A stretch of DNA of 64,000 bases, from positions 186,001 through 250,000 of the forward strand of contig NZ_AP023065.1 in NCBI RefSeq assembly GCF_016593235.1. The letters run 5' to 3'. The notes beneath the pieces were generated by a model that made no database searches, was not told the DNA's origin, and worked only from the letters and a program-made list of their open reading frames with translations. The stretch is from Nitratiruptor sp. YY09-18 (GTDB lineage Bacteria > Campylobacterota > Campylobacteria > Campylobacterales > Nitratiruptoraceae). Positions 18,386-28,376 of the stretch are shown here, piece by piece (within the stretch, counting starts at the first letter, position 1; every line of letters starts with the position of its first letter). The position numbers and the translations under genes were made by a program.

Positions 18386-19216
18386 ATGGCAATAAAAAAA
18401 TATAAACCGTATACGCCTAGTCGTAGATTTATGAGTGTTGTTGACAGTAGCGACATCACTGCAAAGCCTAGTGTGAGAAAACTCCTTGTCAAACTTCCTG
18501 CACGTGCTGGGAGAAACAACCAAGGACGTATCACTTCACGCCATAAAGAGGCTGGAGCGAAAAAACTCTATCGTATTATCGATTTCAAACGTAACAAATT
18601 TGGCGTACCTGGCCGTGTAGCAACTATCGAGTATGATCCATACAGAAACTGTAGAATCGCACTTGTTGTTTACAGAGACGGTGACAAAAGATACATTATT
18701 CAGCCAAGCGGCTTGAAAGTAGGTGATACAGTTGAAGCTGCTGAAGGTGGTCTTGATGTATTGCCAGGCAATGCTATGAAACTCAAAAACATCCCTGTGG
18801 GTACACTCGTGCATAATATCGAACTCAAGCCTGGCAAAGGTGGCCAGATGGCAAGAAGCGCTGGTGCATATGCACAGATCATGGGTAGAGAAGATAAGTA
18901 TGTGATCTTGCGCCTGCCAAGCGGTGAGATGAGAAAAGTCCTTGGTGAGTGCATGGCAACTGTGGGTGTTGTTGGTAATGAAGAGTATATCAATATTGTT
19001 ATTGGCAAAGCCGGTCGCAATCGCCATAGAGGTATAAGACCTCAAACAAGAGGTTCAGCAATGAACCCAGTTGATCACCCGCATGGTGGTGGTGAAGGTA
19101 AAACCGGTCCTAGCGGACACCCTGTAACACCTTGGGGTATGCCAACGAAAGGGTACAAAACACGTCGTAAAAAAGCTAGTGATAAACTCATAATCTCTAG
19201 AAGAAAGAAAAAGTAA
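18386..19216 (+). CDS. rplB: 50S ribosomal protein L2
   Basis: 276 residues, full length. [22 protein letters not shown] near the N-terminus and the peptidyl-transferase-proximal signature [14 protein letters not shown] near the C-terminus identify it. It is needed for subunit joining and peptide bond formation. Confidence 0.98.
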   Translation: MAIKKYKPYTPSRRFMSVVDSSDITAKPSVRKLLVKLPARAGRNNQGRITSRHKEAGAKKLYRIIDFKRNKFGVPGRVATIEYDPYRNCRIALVVYRDGDKRYIIQPSGLKVGDTVEAAEGGLDVLPGNAMKLKNIPVGTLVHNIELKPGKGGQMARSAGAYAQIMGREDKYVILRLPSGEMRKVLGECMATVGVVGNEEYINIVIGKAGRNRHRGIRPQTRGSAMNPVDHPHGGGEGKTGPSGHPVTPWGMPTKGYKTRRKKASDKLIISRRKKK

Positions 19217-19227
19217 GAGGGTAAAAA

Positions 19228-19509
19228 ATGGCTAGAAGTATCAAAAAGGGTCCATTCGTAGATGACCATCTTATGAAGAAAGTGCTCAAAGCGAAAGAGA
19301 CCGGAGATAAAAAACCTATCAAAACTTGGTCTAGAAGAAGCACAATTGTGCCAGAGATGATAGGTCTTACAATTAACGTACACAATGGAAGACAATTTGT
19401 TCCTGTATATATTACTGAAAACCATGTTGGCTTTAAACTTGGCGAATTTGCTCCAACAAGAACCTTTAAGGGACACAAAGGTTCTGTGCAGAAGAAAATT
19501 GGTAAATAA
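19228..19509 (+). CDS. rpsS: 30S ribosomal protein S19
   Basis: 93 residues. [19 protein letters not shown] and [23 protein letters not shown] with [11 protein letters not shown]-like ending ([17 protein letters not shown]) are diagnostic. It forms a head complex with S13 on 16S rRNA. Confidence 0.98.
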   Translation: MARSIKKGPFVDDHLMKKVLKAKETGDKKPIKTWSRRSTIVPEMIGLTINVHNGRQFVPVYITENHVGFKLGEFAPTRTFKGHKGSVQKKIGK

Positions 19510-19518
19510 GGATAGGTG

Positions 19519-19845
19519 ATGAGTAAGGCAGTATTGAGATTTATCAGACTCTCACCGACAAAAGCGAGACTCGTCGCGAGAGAGGTACAGGGTATGAATG
19601 CCGAAGAGGCATTGGCAGCTTTGGAGTTCACACCAAATAAAGCAGCAAAAGTAATCTCAAAAGTGATTGCAAGTGCTGTTGCAAATGGTGGATATGAACC
19701 AAATGAGGTAGTTGTTACTTCTTGCAGAGTAGATAGAGGACCATATCTTAAGAGATTTAGACCAAGAGCAAGAGGTCGTGCAAGCAGAATCATGAAGCCA
19801 ACTTCTCATATTTATGTAGAAGTAGCGCAAAAGAAGGATAGCTAA
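19519..19845 (+). CDS. rplV: 50S ribosomal protein L22
   Basis: 108 residues from ATG 19519 ([20 protein letters not shown]); a GTG one codon earlier is possible, but spacing from AAGGA favours the ATG. The beta-hairpin lining the exit tunnel ends in [13 protein letters not shown]. Stop and rpsC start overlap in TAATG. Confidence 0.97.
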   Translation: MSKAVLRFIRLSPTKARLVAREVQGMNAEEALAALEFTPNKAAKVISKVIASAVANGGYEPNEVVVTSCRVDRGPYLKRFRPRARGRASRIMKPTSHIYVEVAQKKDS

Positions 19846-20534
19846 TGGGTCAAAAAGTCAATCCTATAGGTTTAAGACTTGGAATCAATAGAAACTGGGA
19901 ATCACGCTGGTTTCCGGATCATAACAAGATGCCGGATAGAGTGGAAGAAGATCATAAAATCAGAAAATTTTTGAAAAAAGAGCTCTACTACGCAGGAATC
20001 AGCAATATTATTATTGAAAGAACTGCAAAGAAGCTCAGAGTTACTATTGTAGCTGCACGTCCGGGGGTTATCATCGGTAAAAAAGGTGCAGATATCGAAA
20101 AGCTCAAAGAGAAGTTGCAAAGACTTGTGGGCAAAGAGGTTTTCATCAATATCAAAGAAGAGAAGCGTCCACAAGCATCTGCGCAGCTTGCAGCTGAAAA
20201 CGTTGCAACGCAGCTTGAGAGACGTGTGGCATTTCGCCGTGCGATGAAAAAAGTAATTCAAGCTGCCAAAAAGGCTGGTGTAAAAGGTATCAAAGTTCAG
20301 GTTGCTGGACGTCTTGGTGGTGCTGAAATGGCACGTACTGAGTGGTATCTAGAAGGACGTGTTCCTTTGCATACACTCAGAGCAAAAATCGATTATGGAT
20401 TTGCTGAAGCCCATACTACATATGGAGTAATCGGCGTGAAGGTCTGGATCTTTAAAGGTGAGGTACTCCAAAAGGGTATCCAACCTGAAAGAACTGAAAG
20501 ACCTAAAAGACGTGCTCCAAGAAGGAGAAGTTAA
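19845..20534 (+). CDS. rpsC: 30S ribosomal protein S3
   Basis: 229 residues. [14 protein letters not shown] starts it; the KH domain includes [16 protein letters not shown] (GxxG loop), and the C-terminal domain has [14 protein letters not shown]. It lines the mRNA entry site. Basic tail KRRAPRRRS. Confidence 0.98.
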   Translation: MGQKVNPIGLRLGINRNWESRWFPDHNKMPDRVEEDHKIRKFLKKELYYAGISNIIIERTAKKLRVTIVAARPGVIIGKKGADIEKLKEKLQRLVGKEVFINIKEEKRPQASAQLAAENVATQLERRVAFRRAMKKVIQAAKKAGVKGIKVQVAGRLGGAEMARTEWYLEGRVPLHTLRAKIDYGFAEAHTTYGVIGVKVWIFKGEVLQKGIQPERTERPKRRAPRRRS

Positions 20535-20536
20535 TC

Positions 20537-20962
20537 ATGTTGATGCCTAAGAAGACAAAATATAGAAAACAGCAAAAGGGACGCAACAGAGGTAAAGCTT
20601 ATAGAGGCAATAGTCTTGCGTTCGGAAATATAGGAATCAAAGCACTTGAGCATGGTCGTATCGACTCTCGCCAGATTGAGGCAGCAAGGGTTGCAATGAC
20701 TCGAAAAGTAAAAAGAACTGGAAAGATCTGGATCCGTGTGTTTCCAGATAAACCTCTTACCAAAAAGCCATTGGAGACAAGGATGGGTAAAGGTAAAGGT
20801 GCAGTGGAGAAATGGGTTATGAATATCAAACCTGGCCGCATCATTTATGAGATGGCAGGTGTTGAGGAGAGCTTGGCAAGAGAAGCTCTCGATCTTGCAC
20901 GATACAAACTCCCTTTTAAAACAAAAATCGTGACACAAGAGAGTGAAAATGAACTATACTGA
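20537..20962 (+). CDS. rplP: 50S ribosomal protein L16
   Basis: 141 residues. The start at ATG 20537 is chosen because [19 protein letters not shown] aligns with the classic MLQPKRTKFRK opening and GAAGGAG lies 9 bases upstream. [12 protein letters not shown] is the family signature. Overlaps rpmC by 14 bases. Confidence 0.97.
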   Translation: MLMPKKTKYRKQQKGRNRGKAYRGNSLAFGNIGIKALEHGRIDSRQIEAARVAMTRKVKRTGKIWIRVFPDKPLTKKPLETRMGKGKGAVEKWVMNIKPGRIIYEMAGVEESLAREALDLARYKLPFKTKIVTQESENELY

Positions 20963-21143
20963 GTTGAAAGAGAAGAGCCTACAAGAGCTCGAAGGGTTGT
21001 TGAAGGATAAGAAGTTGGAGCTGTTTGAGCTTCGTATGAAGCTAAAAACAATGCAGCTTCAAGATACGAGTCAAATTAGAAAAACAAGAAAAGATATTGC
21101 GAGAATCAAAACCGCTATTGCGGAGAAAAGAAGGGCTGGATAA
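20949..21143 (+). CDS. rpmC: 50S ribosomal protein L29
   Basis: 64 residues from ATG 20949 ([10 protein letters not shown]), the start matching Campylobacter L29; GTG 20943 is an alternative. Two helices with [28 protein letters not shown]. It starts inside rplP, which suggests translational coupling. Confidence 0.94.
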   Translation: MNYTELKEKSLQELEGLLKDKKLELFELRMKLKTMQLQDTSQIRKTRKDIARIKTAIAEKRRAG

Positions 21144-21394
21144 TGGCTTACAAAAGAGTTATTCAAGGAACAGTCGTTAAAAAGAGCGGTGACAAAACTA
21201 TTTCACTCCTCGTTGAGCGAAAAGTTATGCACCCAAAATATCATAAGATCGTTAAACGATTCAAAAAATATTTGGTGCATGACGAAAAAAATCAAGCCAA
21301 CGTTGGAGACGTTGTCACTGCCGTAGAATGTAGACCAATTTCTAAAAGAAAATCTTTTAGACTCAAAGAGATTGTACAGGCAGGAGTTAAGTAA
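21143..21394 (+). CDS. rpsQ: 30S ribosomal protein S17
   Basis: 83 residues, OB fold. [23 protein letters not shown] and [19 protein letters not shown] are typical. Start and stop both overlap neighbours by one base (TAATG). Confidence 0.97.
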   Translation: MAYKRVIQGTVVKKSGDKTISLLVERKVMHPKYHKIVKRFKKYLVHDEKNQANVGDVVTAVECRPISKRKSFRLKEIVQAGVK

Positions 21395-21762
21395 TGATTC
21401 AAAGTTTTACAAGACTCAACGTCGCTGATAATAGCGGCGCAAAAGAGATTATGTGTATTAAGGTCCTTGGTGGATCGAAAAGACGTTACGCTTCCGTTGG
21501 CGATGTGATAGTTGCTTCAGTCAAAAAAGCAGCACCAAACGGAAAGGTGAAAAAAGGTCAAGTTGTCAAGGCAGTTGTAGTAAGAACCAAAAAAGAGGTT
21601 CAAAGAGAAAACGGCTCTTTGATACGATTTGATGACAATGCAGCTGTTATTCTTGATAACAAAAATGAACCTATTGGTACACGTATTTTCGGTCCTGTTA
21701 GCAGAGAAGTTCGCTATAAAAACTTCATGAAAATTGTTTCACTTGCACCGGAGGTGCTCTAA
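21394..21762 (+). CDS. rplN: 50S ribosomal protein L14
   Basis: 122 residues, exactly the usual length. Begins [27 protein letters not shown] and ends [12 protein letters not shown], both near-invariant. It contacts 16S rRNA across an intersubunit bridge. Confidence 0.98.
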   Translation: MIQSFTRLNVADNSGAKEIMCIKVLGGSKRRYASVGDVIVASVKKAAPNGKVKKGQVVKAVVVRTKKEVQRENGSLIRFDDNAAVILDNKNEPIGTRIFGPVSREVRYKNFMKIVSLAPEVL

Positions 21763-22004
21763 TGGCTAAGAAATTTAAAATCAAAAAGGGCGATATTGTA
21801 GAGATCATCGCCGGAGATGACAAAGGTAAAACTGGAGAGGTTCTCCAGGTTCTTACAAAAAAAGATGCAGTAATCGTAGCAGGCTGTAAGCTTGCAAAGA
21901 AAGCTGTAAAACCGAGTGAACAAAATCCAGAGGGCGGATTTGTCAATAAAGAGATGCCTATTCACATCTCTAACGTTCGTAAAGTAGAAGGTGGCGCATC
22001 ATGA
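21762..22004 (+). CDS. rplX: 50S ribosomal protein L24
   Basis: 80 residues, shorter than E. coli L24 (104), as usual in this group. [21 protein letters not shown] is the KOW motif. An assembly initiator near the tunnel exit. Overlaps rplE by 4 bases. Confidence 0.96.
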   Translation: MAKKFKIKKGDIVEIIAGDDKGKTGEVLQVLTKKDAVIVAGCKLAKKAVKPSEQNPEGGFVNKEMPIHISNVRKVEGGAS

Positions 22005-22552
22005 CATTAGAGCTAAAAGAGATCTATAACGAGAAAGTCAAACCAGCTCTTGCTGAAGAGCTTGATCTTAAAAACCCTATGCTCATTCCAAATCTTGAGA
22101 AAATTGTAGTGAGTGTAGGTGCTGGTGAAGCAAGCCGTGATAGTAAATTGATGCAAAATATTCAAGATACTATCAGCCTCATCACTGGGCAGCATGCTGT
22201 TGTTACGAAAGCTAAAAAGAGTGAGGCTGGGTTTAAGATCCGTGAAGGTATGCCTGTAGGAGTAAAAGTAACACTACGCCAAGATCGTATGTGGAACTTT
22301 TTGCAAAAGCTCATCTATATAGCACTGCCAAGAGTGAAAGACTTCCGCGGACTTCCAAAAAGTGGTTTTGATGGGAGAGGAAACTACAACTTTGGTCTTG
22401 ATGAGCAGTTGATGTTCCCAGAAGTTGATTATGACAACATCATCAAAACTCACGGTATGAACATAACAATTGTAACAACAACTGATAGTGACAAAGAGGC
22501 GTATAAGCTTCTTGAACTACTCGGATTTCCATTCGCAAAAGGTGGTAGATAA
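22001..22552 (+). CDS. rplE: 50S ribosomal protein L5
   Basis: 183 residues. The 5S-rRNA-binding protein, recognised by [37 protein letters not shown] and [23 protein letters not shown]. One-base overlap with rpsN. Confidence 0.98.
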   Translation: MTLELKEIYNEKVKPALAEELDLKNPMLIPNLEKIVVSVGAGEASRDSKLMQNIQDTISLITGQHAVVTKAKKSEAGFKIREGMPVGVKVTLRQDRMWNFLQKLIYIALPRVKDFRGLPKSGFDGRGNYNFGLDEQLMFPEVDYDNIIKTHGMNITIVTTTDSDKEAYKLLELLGFPFAKGGR

Positions 22553-22737
22553 TGGCGAAGAAAAGTATGATCGCGAAAGCGAAGAGAAAGCCAAAATTCA
22601 AGGTTAGAGCATATACTCGTTGTAGAATCTGCGGCCGTCCAAGATCTGTATATAGAGATTTTGGAATCTGCAGAATCTGCTTGCGTAAAATGGCAAGTGA
22701 AGGCTTGCTTCCTGGTGTTAAAAAGTCAAGTTGGTAA
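22552..22737 (+). CDS. rpsN: 30S ribosomal protein S14, zinc-binding type
   Basis: 61 residues with [22 protein letters not shown], the paired CxxC of the short zinc-dependent form (rpsZ type). Being short and zinc-loaded, it may be a target of zinc economy, but no second zinc-free S14 copy is in the window. Confidence 0.97.
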   Translation: MAKKSMIAKAKRKPKFKVRAYTRCRICGRPRSVYRDFGICRICLRKMASEGLLPGVKKSSW

Positions 22738-22741
22738 TTCA

Positions 22742-22776
22742 CTAATAGGTAGCGTGCACAGCACGAACCCTATTAG
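22742..22776 (+). promoter_or_regulatory. Hairpin in the rpsN-rpsH gap
   Basis: CTAATAGG (22742-22749) pairs perfectly with CCTATTAG (22769-22776). Inside, CGTGC (22753-22757) pairs with GCACG (22761-22765), leaving a 3x3 internal loop (TAG/AAC) and an ACA loop. There is no T-run, so it is not a normal terminator. It lies just ahead of rpsH, the S8 gene; S8 is the autoregulator of this operon in E. coli. Confidence 0.6.
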
Positions 22777-22799
22777 ATATTCATGAAGGAGAAAAGATA

Positions 22800-23204
22800 A
22801 TGGTTAATGATATCATCGCTGATTCAATCACAAGAATTAGAAACGCATCTATGCGCGGACAAGAGGTTACACAACTTCTTTATTCGAAAATTGTAGAAGC
22901 TATTGTAAAGATTCTTCAAGATAAAGGCTATATAGAGAGCTATAAAGTAGTTGAAGATGGTAACAAGAAATTTATCAATGTAGTTTTGAAATATGAAGAA
23001 GCAGGAAAGAAAAAGAGACCTGTAATTAATGAAATTAAACGTATTTCTAAACCTGGTCGTCGTGTCTATAAAGGCAAAGATGAGATCAAGAGATTCAAAA
23101 ACGGTTACGGAACTATTATAGTAAGTACTAGTAAAGGTGTGTTACCTAACGATGAAGCTTACCGTCAGGGAGTTGGCGGCGAAGTTTTGTGTAGTGTTTG
23201 GTAA
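22800..23204 (+). CDS. rpsH: 30S ribosomal protein S8
   Basis: 134 residues, GAAGGAG upstream. [17 protein letters not shown] opens it and [10 protein letters not shown] plus [26 protein letters not shown] ends it. A central-domain 16S binder and, in E. coli, repressor of the spc operon. Confidence 0.97.
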   Translation: MVNDIIADSITRIRNASMRGQEVTQLLYSKIVEAIVKILQDKGYIESYKVVEDGNKKFINVVLKYEEAGKKKRPVINEIKRISKPGRRVYKGKDEIKRFKNGYGTIIVSTSKGVLPNDEAYRQGVGGEVLCSVW

Positions 23205-23240
23205 TACGATATCCATTCGAGAAATCGTAGAAATATCGTA
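23205..23240 (+). promoter_or_regulatory. Inverted repeat in the rpsH-rplF gap
   Basis: TACGATAT (23205-23212) and ATATCGTA (23233-23240) are perfectly complementary, with a 20-base loop. AAGGA for rplF follows at once. Possible mRNA folding or processing element. Confidence 0.4.
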
Positions 23241-23252
23241 TAAAGGAATAAA

Positions 23253-23789
23253 ATGAGTAGAATTGGAAAGCAACCAGTTGCAATACCAAGTGGTGTTGAA
23301 GTAAAGATGGAAGAGGGTAAACTCATTGTCAAAAAAGGCAACCTCACACAAGAGGTTGATTTTGGCAATAGAGTAAAAGTAAAAATAGATAATAATCAAA
23401 TAATTTTTGAGCCTGCTGGAGAAGATAAGCAAAGCAGAGCATTTTGGGGAACATACAGAGCCCTTACCAATAACGCAATCAAAGGATTGGTAGAGGGGTT
23501 TGAAAAGAAACTTGAGATCAATGGAGTTGGTTATAGAGCACAAGTCAAAGGCAAAGAACTTGAACTGCAGCTCGGTTTTTCACATCCGATCAACTATCCA
23601 ATTCCTGAAGGAATTCAGATAACTGTCGAGAAAAATATTATCACTGTCAAAGGCCATGACAAGCAAAAAGTTGGCCAAGTAGCAGCAGAGATTAGAAGCT
23701 TTAGACCGCCTGAGCCGTACAAGGGTAAAGGTGTGAAATATGTCGATGAAGTTATCATTAGAAAAGCTGGTAAGACAGCGAAGAAGTAA
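23253..23789 (+). CDS. rplF: 50S ribosomal protein L6
   Basis: 178 residues, two similar domains as usual. [17 protein letters not shown] at the start and the signature [22 protein letters not shown] near the end. It sits by the factor-binding region. Confidence 0.98.
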   Translation: MSRIGKQPVAIPSGVEVKMEEGKLIVKKGNLTQEVDFGNRVKVKIDNNQIIFEPAGEDKQSRAFWGTYRALTNNAIKGLVEGFEKKLEINGVGYRAQVKGKELELQLGFSHPINYPIPEGIQITVEKNIITVKGHDKQKVGQVAAEIRSFRPPEPYKGKGVKYVDEVIIRKAGKTAKK

Positions 23790-23799
23790 AGGGTAGGCT

Positions 23800-24156
23800 A
23801 TGAGAGAGAGCGTTCAAAAAAGAAAGAATAAATTAAGAATAAAAAGAAAAAGAAGAGTTCGCGGTAAAATTACTGGTAGCGCAGAGCGTCCAAGAGTATC
23901 GATTTTCAAATCAAACAGACACTTTTACGCGCAAGCTATCGATGATACCAAAGGACATACTCTTGCATACAGTGATGGCGCGAAGCTTGGCGTAAAAGTC
24001 AATAAAGAGGATGTGAAAAAAGTAGCAGCCGATATGGCACAAAAGCTCAAAGCTGTAGGTGTTGAGACAATCGTTTTCGATAGAAACGGTTATCTTTACC
24101 ATGGAGTAGTTGCATCATTTGCTGATGCACTCAGAGAAAACGGAATCAAGTTCTAG
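23800..24156 (+). CDS. rplR: 50S ribosomal protein L18
   Basis: 118 residues with the basic N-terminal tail [17 protein letters not shown] and [20 protein letters not shown], ending [27 protein letters not shown]. Binds 5S rRNA together with L5. Confidence 0.97.
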   Translation: MRESVQKRKNKLRIKRKRRVRGKITGSAERPRVSIFKSNRHFYAQAIDDTKGHTLAYSDGAKLGVKVNKEDVKKVAADMAQKLKAVGVETIVFDRNGYLYHGVVASFADALRENGIKF

Positions 24157-24165
24157 GGGTAGCAG

Positions 24166-24609
24166 ATGGAAAAATGGAATAGAGAAGAATTCGAAGAAGT
24201 TGTTGTAAATATCAGCCGCGTGACAAAGGTTGTCAAAGGCGGGAGAAGATTTAGATTTAGTGCACTAGTGGTAGTAGGGGACAAAAATGGTCATGTTGGC
24301 TATGGTATTGGAAAAGCCAAAGAGGTTCCAGATGCGATTAGAAAAGCAATTGATAACGCTTTTAAAAACATTACAACTGTGAATCTTAAAGGTACTACAA
24401 TTGCTCACGATATTGAGCACAAATACAATGCAAGCAAAATCTTGCTCAAACCAGCAAGCCCTGGTACTGGTGTGATTGCCGGTGGTGCTGCTCGTCCTGT
24501 GCTTGAACTTGCTGGTGTAAAAGATATTTTGACAAAGTCTCTAGGATCAAATAACCCTGCTACACTCGTTCGTGCTACAATTGAAGCATTAGAAAGAATT
24601 AAAGCATAA
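24166..24609 (+). CDS. rpsE: 30S ribosomal protein S5
   Basis: 147 residues. [27 protein letters not shown] and [17 protein letters not shown] form the decoding-site domain, and ending [22 protein letters not shown] is typical. Only 9 bases separate it from rplO: the L30 gene (rpmD) found here in many bacteria is absent. Confidence 0.98.
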   Translation: MEKWNREEFEEVVVNISRVTKVVKGGRRFRFSALVVVGDKNGHVGYGIGKAKEVPDAIRKAIDNAFKNITTVNLKGTTIAHDIEHKYNASKILLKPASPGTGVIAGGAARPVLELAGVKDILTKSLGSNNPATLVRATIEALERIKA

Positions 24610-24618
24610 GGATAGAAA

Positions 24619-25020
24619 ATGGCATTACACAATCTCCAACCAGCTCCTGGTAGTACTCACAAGACAAAAAGAGTTGGCCGTGGGCAAGGTAGCGGAATGG
24701 GTAAAACTGCTACTCGTGGTCAAAAAGGTCAAAAGAGTAGAACAGGATACTCACAAAAAAGAGGATTTGAAGGTGGTCAACAACCACTGCAAAGAAGACT
24801 GCCAAAAGTTGGATTCAACTCAAATGTAGTCAAGCCTGTAGCAATCAATGTTGATAAAGTCAAAAAGGTTGCTGAACTTGAAGAGATCACTATGGAGACA
24901 ATCCGCAGTGTCTATAAACTTCCAAAGTATGTAACACGTGTAAAACTCATCGGTAGAGGTGTAAAAGAGATAATCGCAAAAATAAAAGACGAAAATATCT
25001 CTCATAGTGGACAACAATAA
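24619..25020 (+). CDS. rplO: 50S ribosomal protein L15
   Basis: 133 residues. [37 protein letters not shown] is the extended glycine- and lysine-rich N-terminus. RRLPKVGF follows. The last base overlaps the secY start. Confidence 0.97.
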   Translation: MALHNLQPAPGSTHKTKRVGRGQGSGMGKTATRGQKGQKSRTGYSQKRGFEGGQQPLQRRLPKVGFNSNVVKPVAINVDKVKKVAELEEITMETIRSVYKLPKYVTRVKLIGRGVKEIIAKIKDENISHSGQQ

Positions 25021-26282
25021 TGAGTAAATCATTAGTCAACAAAATCCTCATAACGCTTGGATTTCTGTTTCTCTACAGAGTCCTTGCGTATGTCCCCGTG
25101 CCAGGTGTCAATATCGATGTAGTCAAAGACTTTTTTGATTCCCAAGCAGGCAATGCCCTTGGCATGTTCAATATGTTTAGTGGAAATGCCGTTAAAAGAC
25201 TCTCAATCATCTCATTAGGTATTATGCCTTATATCACCGCTTCAATCATTATGGAACTCCTTGCTGCTACTTTCCCGGCTCTTGGGCAGCTCAAAAAAGA
25301 GCGTGATGGTATGACAAAGTATATGCAGATTATCCGCTATGCAACTATTGTCATTACACTCATACAAGCAGTTGGTGTCTCAATTGGCCTGCAGCACCTG
25401 ACAGGAAAAGCTGGTGAGCCTGCTATTATGATAGATATGCCTTCATTCATCACTATAGCAGCTATAAGTATGCTTGCTGGGACTATGATCTTGATGTGGA
25501 TTGGTGAGCAGATTACGCAAAGAGGTGTTGGTAACGGTATATCTCTTATCATTTTTGCTGGTATCGTATCTGGAATCCCATCTGCAATTGCTGGAACTAT
25601 CAATCTTGTCAATACAGGCGAGTTGAACTTCTTGATACTTATTGCTATCGTTACCATTATATTGGTAACTGTAGGATTTATCATCTACGTAGAGCTAGCA
25701 GAAAGACGTATACCAGTCTCATATTCTCGTAAAGTTTTGATGCAAAATCAAAAAAAGAGAATAATGAACTATATCCCTATCAAGCTCAACCTCAGTGGAG
25801 TTATTCCGCCAATTTTTGCATCTGCGATTTTGATGTTTCCATCAACTATCTTGCAATCTAGCACAAACCCAATAGTACAAAAAATAGCAGATTTTCTCAA
25901 TCCAAATGGATTTATCTTTAATGCACTCATGTTTGTGCTAGTAATTTTCTTTGCATATTTTTACGCTTCTATTGTCTTTAATGCAAAAGATATTGCAGAT
26001 AACCTCAAGAGACAGGGAGGATTTATTCCGGGAGTGAGACCTGGTGAGCCAACAGCAGCCTATCTCAATGAAGTAGCAAGCAGACTAACTTTTTGGGGTG
26101 CGCTCTACCTCGCTATCATTGCAACGCTGCCGTGGGTACTTGTTAAGGCAATGGGTGTACCTTTCTATTTTGGTGGAACTGCGGTACTTATCGTTGTGCA
26201 AGTTGCGCTTGATACTATGAGAAAAATTGAAGCGCAAATATATATGAGCAAATATCAAACACTCAGTACGGTTGGACTTTAA
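25020..26282 (+). CDS. secY: Protein translocase subunit SecY
   Basis: 420 residues with about ten membrane segments. The channel signatures are visible: FLFYRVLAYVPVPGV in segment 1, GIMPYITASIIMELL, GQQITQRGVGNGISLIIFAGI-like text (GEQITQRGVGNGISL), and QGGFIPGVRPGEPTAAYL. It forms the translocation pore with SecE (38678-38857 in this window) and SecG. Placement at the end of spc is standard. Confidence 0.97.
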   Translation: MSKSLVNKILITLGFLFLYRVLAYVPVPGVNIDVVKDFFDSQAGNALGMFNMFSGNAVKRLSIISLGIMPYITASIIMELLAATFPALGQLKKERDGMTKYMQIIRYATIVITLIQAVGVSIGLQHLTGKAGEPAIMIDMPSFITIAAISMLAGTMILMWIGEQITQRGVGNGISLIIFAGIVSGIPSAIAGTINLVNTGELNFLILIAIVTIILVTVGFIIYVELAERRIPVSYSRKVLMQNQKKRIMNYIPIKLNLSGVIPPIFASAILMFPSTILQSSTNPIVQKIADFLNPNGFIFNALMFVLVIFFAYFYASIVFNAKDIADNLKRQGGFIPGVRPGEPTAAYLNEVASRLTFWGALYLAIIATLPWVLVKAMGVPFYFGGTAVLIVVQVALDTMRKIEAQIYMSKYQTLSTVGL

Positions 26283-27043
26283 TGGCGATAGCTATTAGAA
26301 AACCAGCCGAGATTGAGAAATTGCGAAAAGCCAATATCATCGTAGCCAAAACCCTCAACTATCTTGCCAAAGAGTGTAAGCCCGGCGTCTCGCTCAAAGA
26401 GCTTGACGCTATGGGTGAAGAGTTTATTAGAAGTCATGGTGCAAAACCTTCGTTTAAAGGGCTCTATGGATTTCCTGCTTCAGTTTGTACCTCTGTCAAT
26501 GAGGTAATCATTCATGGAATTCCAACAGATTATAAACTAAAAGAGGGTGATATCATTGGACTTGATATTGGTACAGAATATGATGGTTGGTATGGTGATG
26601 CCGCAATAACTGTGAGTGTTGGCAATATTAGCGACAAAGATAAAGAGCTTATCGCAGTAGCTAAAGATACGCTCTACTATGCAATAGATATTATCCGCGC
26701 TGGTATGCGATTCAAAGAGTTAAGCTATGAGATCGAAAAATATATCAAATCGCGTGGTTATCAGCCTCTCCATGGATTTTGCGGTCACGGTATTGGTCGC
26801 AAACCACACGAAGAGCCGGAGATTCCAAACTATCTGGAGCATGGGAGTCCAAAAAGCGGACCAAAAATCAAAGAGGGTATGGTATTTTGCCTTGAGCCAA
26901 TGATATGTCAAAAGCTTGGTACACCCAAAATATTGGAAGATAAGTGGTCGGTTGTGAGTGAAGATGGCCTCAGAGGCAGTCACTATGAGCATACAGTTGC
27001 TATAATTGGTGGAAAAGCAGAGATTTTAAGCAAGGAGGATTGA
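26282..27043 (+). CDS. map: Methionine aminopeptidase type I
   Basis: 253 residues. It removes the initiator Met from nascent chains. The five metal ligands sit in [16 protein letters not shown] (two Asp), [12 protein letters not shown] (His), FCLEPM (Glu) and the final EHTVAI (Glu). One-base overlap with secY, and infA follows by one base, an arrangement shared by many bacteria. Confidence 0.97.
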   Translation: MAIAIRKPAEIEKLRKANIIVAKTLNYLAKECKPGVSLKELDAMGEEFIRSHGAKPSFKGLYGFPASVCTSVNEVIIHGIPTDYKLKEGDIIGLDIGTEYDGWYGDAAITVSVGNISDKDKELIAVAKDTLYYAIDIIRAGMRFKELSYEIEKYIKSRGYQPLHGFCGHGIGRKPHEEPEIPNYLEHGSPKSGPKIKEGMVFCLEPMICQKLGTPKILEDKWSVVSEDGLRGSHYEHTVAIIGGKAEILSKED

Positions 27044-27044
27044 G

Positions 27045-27263
27045 ATGGCAAAAGATGATGTGATTGAGGTAGATGGTATAGTCAAAGAGGCATTGCCGAA
27101 TGCAATGTTTCGTGTAGAGCTTGAGAATGGGCATGTGGTGCTTTGCCATATCGCTGGGAAGATGCGCATGCACTATATCAAGATACTTCCAGGTGACAAG
27201 GTCAAAGTTGAGCTTACTCCATACAGCCTTGATAAAGGGCGCATTACATTTAGATATAAATAA
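27045..27263 (+). CDS. infA: Translation initiation factor IF-1
   Basis: 72 residues, the standard length. [30 protein letters not shown] and the OB-fold strand [19 protein letters not shown] are nearly invariant. Binds the 30S A site during initiation. Last gene before a new promoter and leader. Confidence 0.98.
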   Translation: MAKDDVIEVDGIVKEALPNAMFRVELENGHVVLCHIAGKMRMHYIKILPGDKVKVELTPYSLDKGRITFRYK

Positions 27264-27286
27264 GCTTAAATTAAGAACACCTTAAG

Positions 27287-27292
27287 TATAAT
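27287..27292 (+). promoter_or_regulatory. -10 box for the rpmJ-rpsM-rpsK-rpsD-rpoA-rplQ run
   Basis: TATAAT in an AT-rich stretch after infA; RNA would start near 27299, leaving a structured leader of about 125 bases ahead of rpmJ. Confidence 0.55.
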
Positions 27293-27337
27293 TACATCCC
27301 TTTTTGGGAAACTGTATGAAGAATCTTTGTAAGAGGT

Positions 27338-27389
27338 GGCACTTTTCTTACAAGGATTGGCTTGATTGGCTCATCAAGCCTAGCGTGCC
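27338..27389 (+). promoter_or_regulatory. Structured alpha-operon leader
   Basis: GGCTTGAT (27359-27366), loop TGGCTC, ATCAAGCC (27373-27380) is a perfect 8-bp stem. It is enclosed by GGCAC (27338-27342) pairing with GTGCC (27385-27389). A competing pairing TTGTAAG/CTTACAA (27328-27334, 27347-27353) is possible. In E. coli the alpha operon is controlled by S4 binding ahead of rpsM; this leader lies in the equivalent place. Confidence 0.5.
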
Positions 27390-27425
27390 GTAAAGTAAGT
27401 GCTTAATCTTTTATAGGAGACAATA

Positions 27426-27539
27426 ATGAAAGTTCGACCTTCAGTAAAGAAGATGTGCGATAAGTGCAAAATTATCAAGAGAAAAGGCGTAGTGAGAGTT
27501 ATCTGCGTCAATCCAAAACATAAACAGAGACAAGGATAA
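27426..27539 (+). CDS. rpmJ: 50S ribosomal protein L36
   Basis: 37 residues with TAGGAG upstream. Begins [21 protein letters not shown] and continues [16 protein letters not shown]; the three Cys and one His are the zinc ligands of the C+ form. Four bases before rpsM. Confidence 0.97.
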   Translation: MKVRPSVKKMCDKCKIIKRKGVVRVICVNPKHKQRQG

Positions 27540-27542
27540 AAG

Positions 27543-27908
27543 ATGGCTAGGATTGCTGGTGTAGATCTTCCAAAAAACAAGCGCATCGAGTATGCATTGC
27601 CGTATGTATATGGTATCGGTCTTACAACTTCTAGAAAAATTCTCGATGCTGTAGGAATCAGCTACGATAAGCGTGTCTATGAACTTACAGAAGAGGAAGT
27701 AGCAACTATCAATAAACATATCCGCGAAAATTATATGGTCGAAGGTGATTTACGTAGAAAAGTTGCTATGGATATCAAAGCATTGATGGATATCGGATGC
27801 TATAGAGGTCTCAGACATAGACGTGGTCTCCCTGTTCGCGGTCAAAAGACAAAAACAAATGCGCGAACACGTAAGGGTAAGAAAAAAACTGTAGGTTCAG
27901 CGAAGTAA
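27543..27908 (+). CDS. rpsM: 30S ribosomal protein S13
   Basis: 121 residues. [26 protein letters not shown] and [25 protein letters not shown] are diagnostic. It contacts the P-site tRNA and L5. Confidence 0.98.
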   Translation: MARIAGVDLPKNKRIEYALPYVYGIGLTTSRKILDAVGISYDKRVYELTEEEVATINKHIRENYMVEGDLRRKVAMDIKALMDIGCYRGLRHRRGLPVRGQKTKTNARTRKGKKKTVGSAK

Positions 27909-27918
27909 AGGACGGTAG

Positions 27919-28308
27919 ATGGCAAAGAGAAAAACAAGAAAAAAAGTAGTTAAGAAAAATATAGCACGCGGAGTTGTCTATATCAATGCAACTTTTAACA
28001 ATACTGTCGTGACTGTAACTGATGAGATGGGCAATGTGATTGCTTGGAGTAGTGCTGGTAGCCTTGGCTTTAAAGGGAGCAAAAAATCTACTCCATTTGC
28101 AGCGCAGCAAGCTGTAGAAGATGCAATGACAAAAGCAAAAGAGCATGGCATTAAAGAGGTGGGTATTAAAGTACAAGGACCAGGAAGTGGTCGCGACACT
28201 GCAGTCAAGAGTATCGGTGCGATTGAGGGAATTCGTGTACTTTTCTTTAAAGATATTACTCCATTACCACACAATGGATGTAGACCTCCAAAACGCAGAA
28301 GAGTGTAA
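27919..28308 (+). CDS. rpsK: 30S ribosomal protein S11
   Basis: 129 residues. [20 protein letters not shown] and the ending [18 protein letters not shown] are near-invariant. Platform protein near the mRNA exit. Confidence 0.98.
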   Translation: MAKRKTRKKVVKKNIARGVVYINATFNNTVVTVTDEMGNVIAWSSAGSLGFKGSKKSTPFAAQQAVEDAMTKAKEHGIKEVGIKVQGPGSGRDTAVKSIGAIEGIRVLFFKDITPLPHNGCRPPKRRRV

Positions 28309-28376
28309 TTTAAGTTTTTATTTTATACGGCACGCCACGCAATAGCCAAAATATATGCAAAAGTAGGAGAAAAGCA

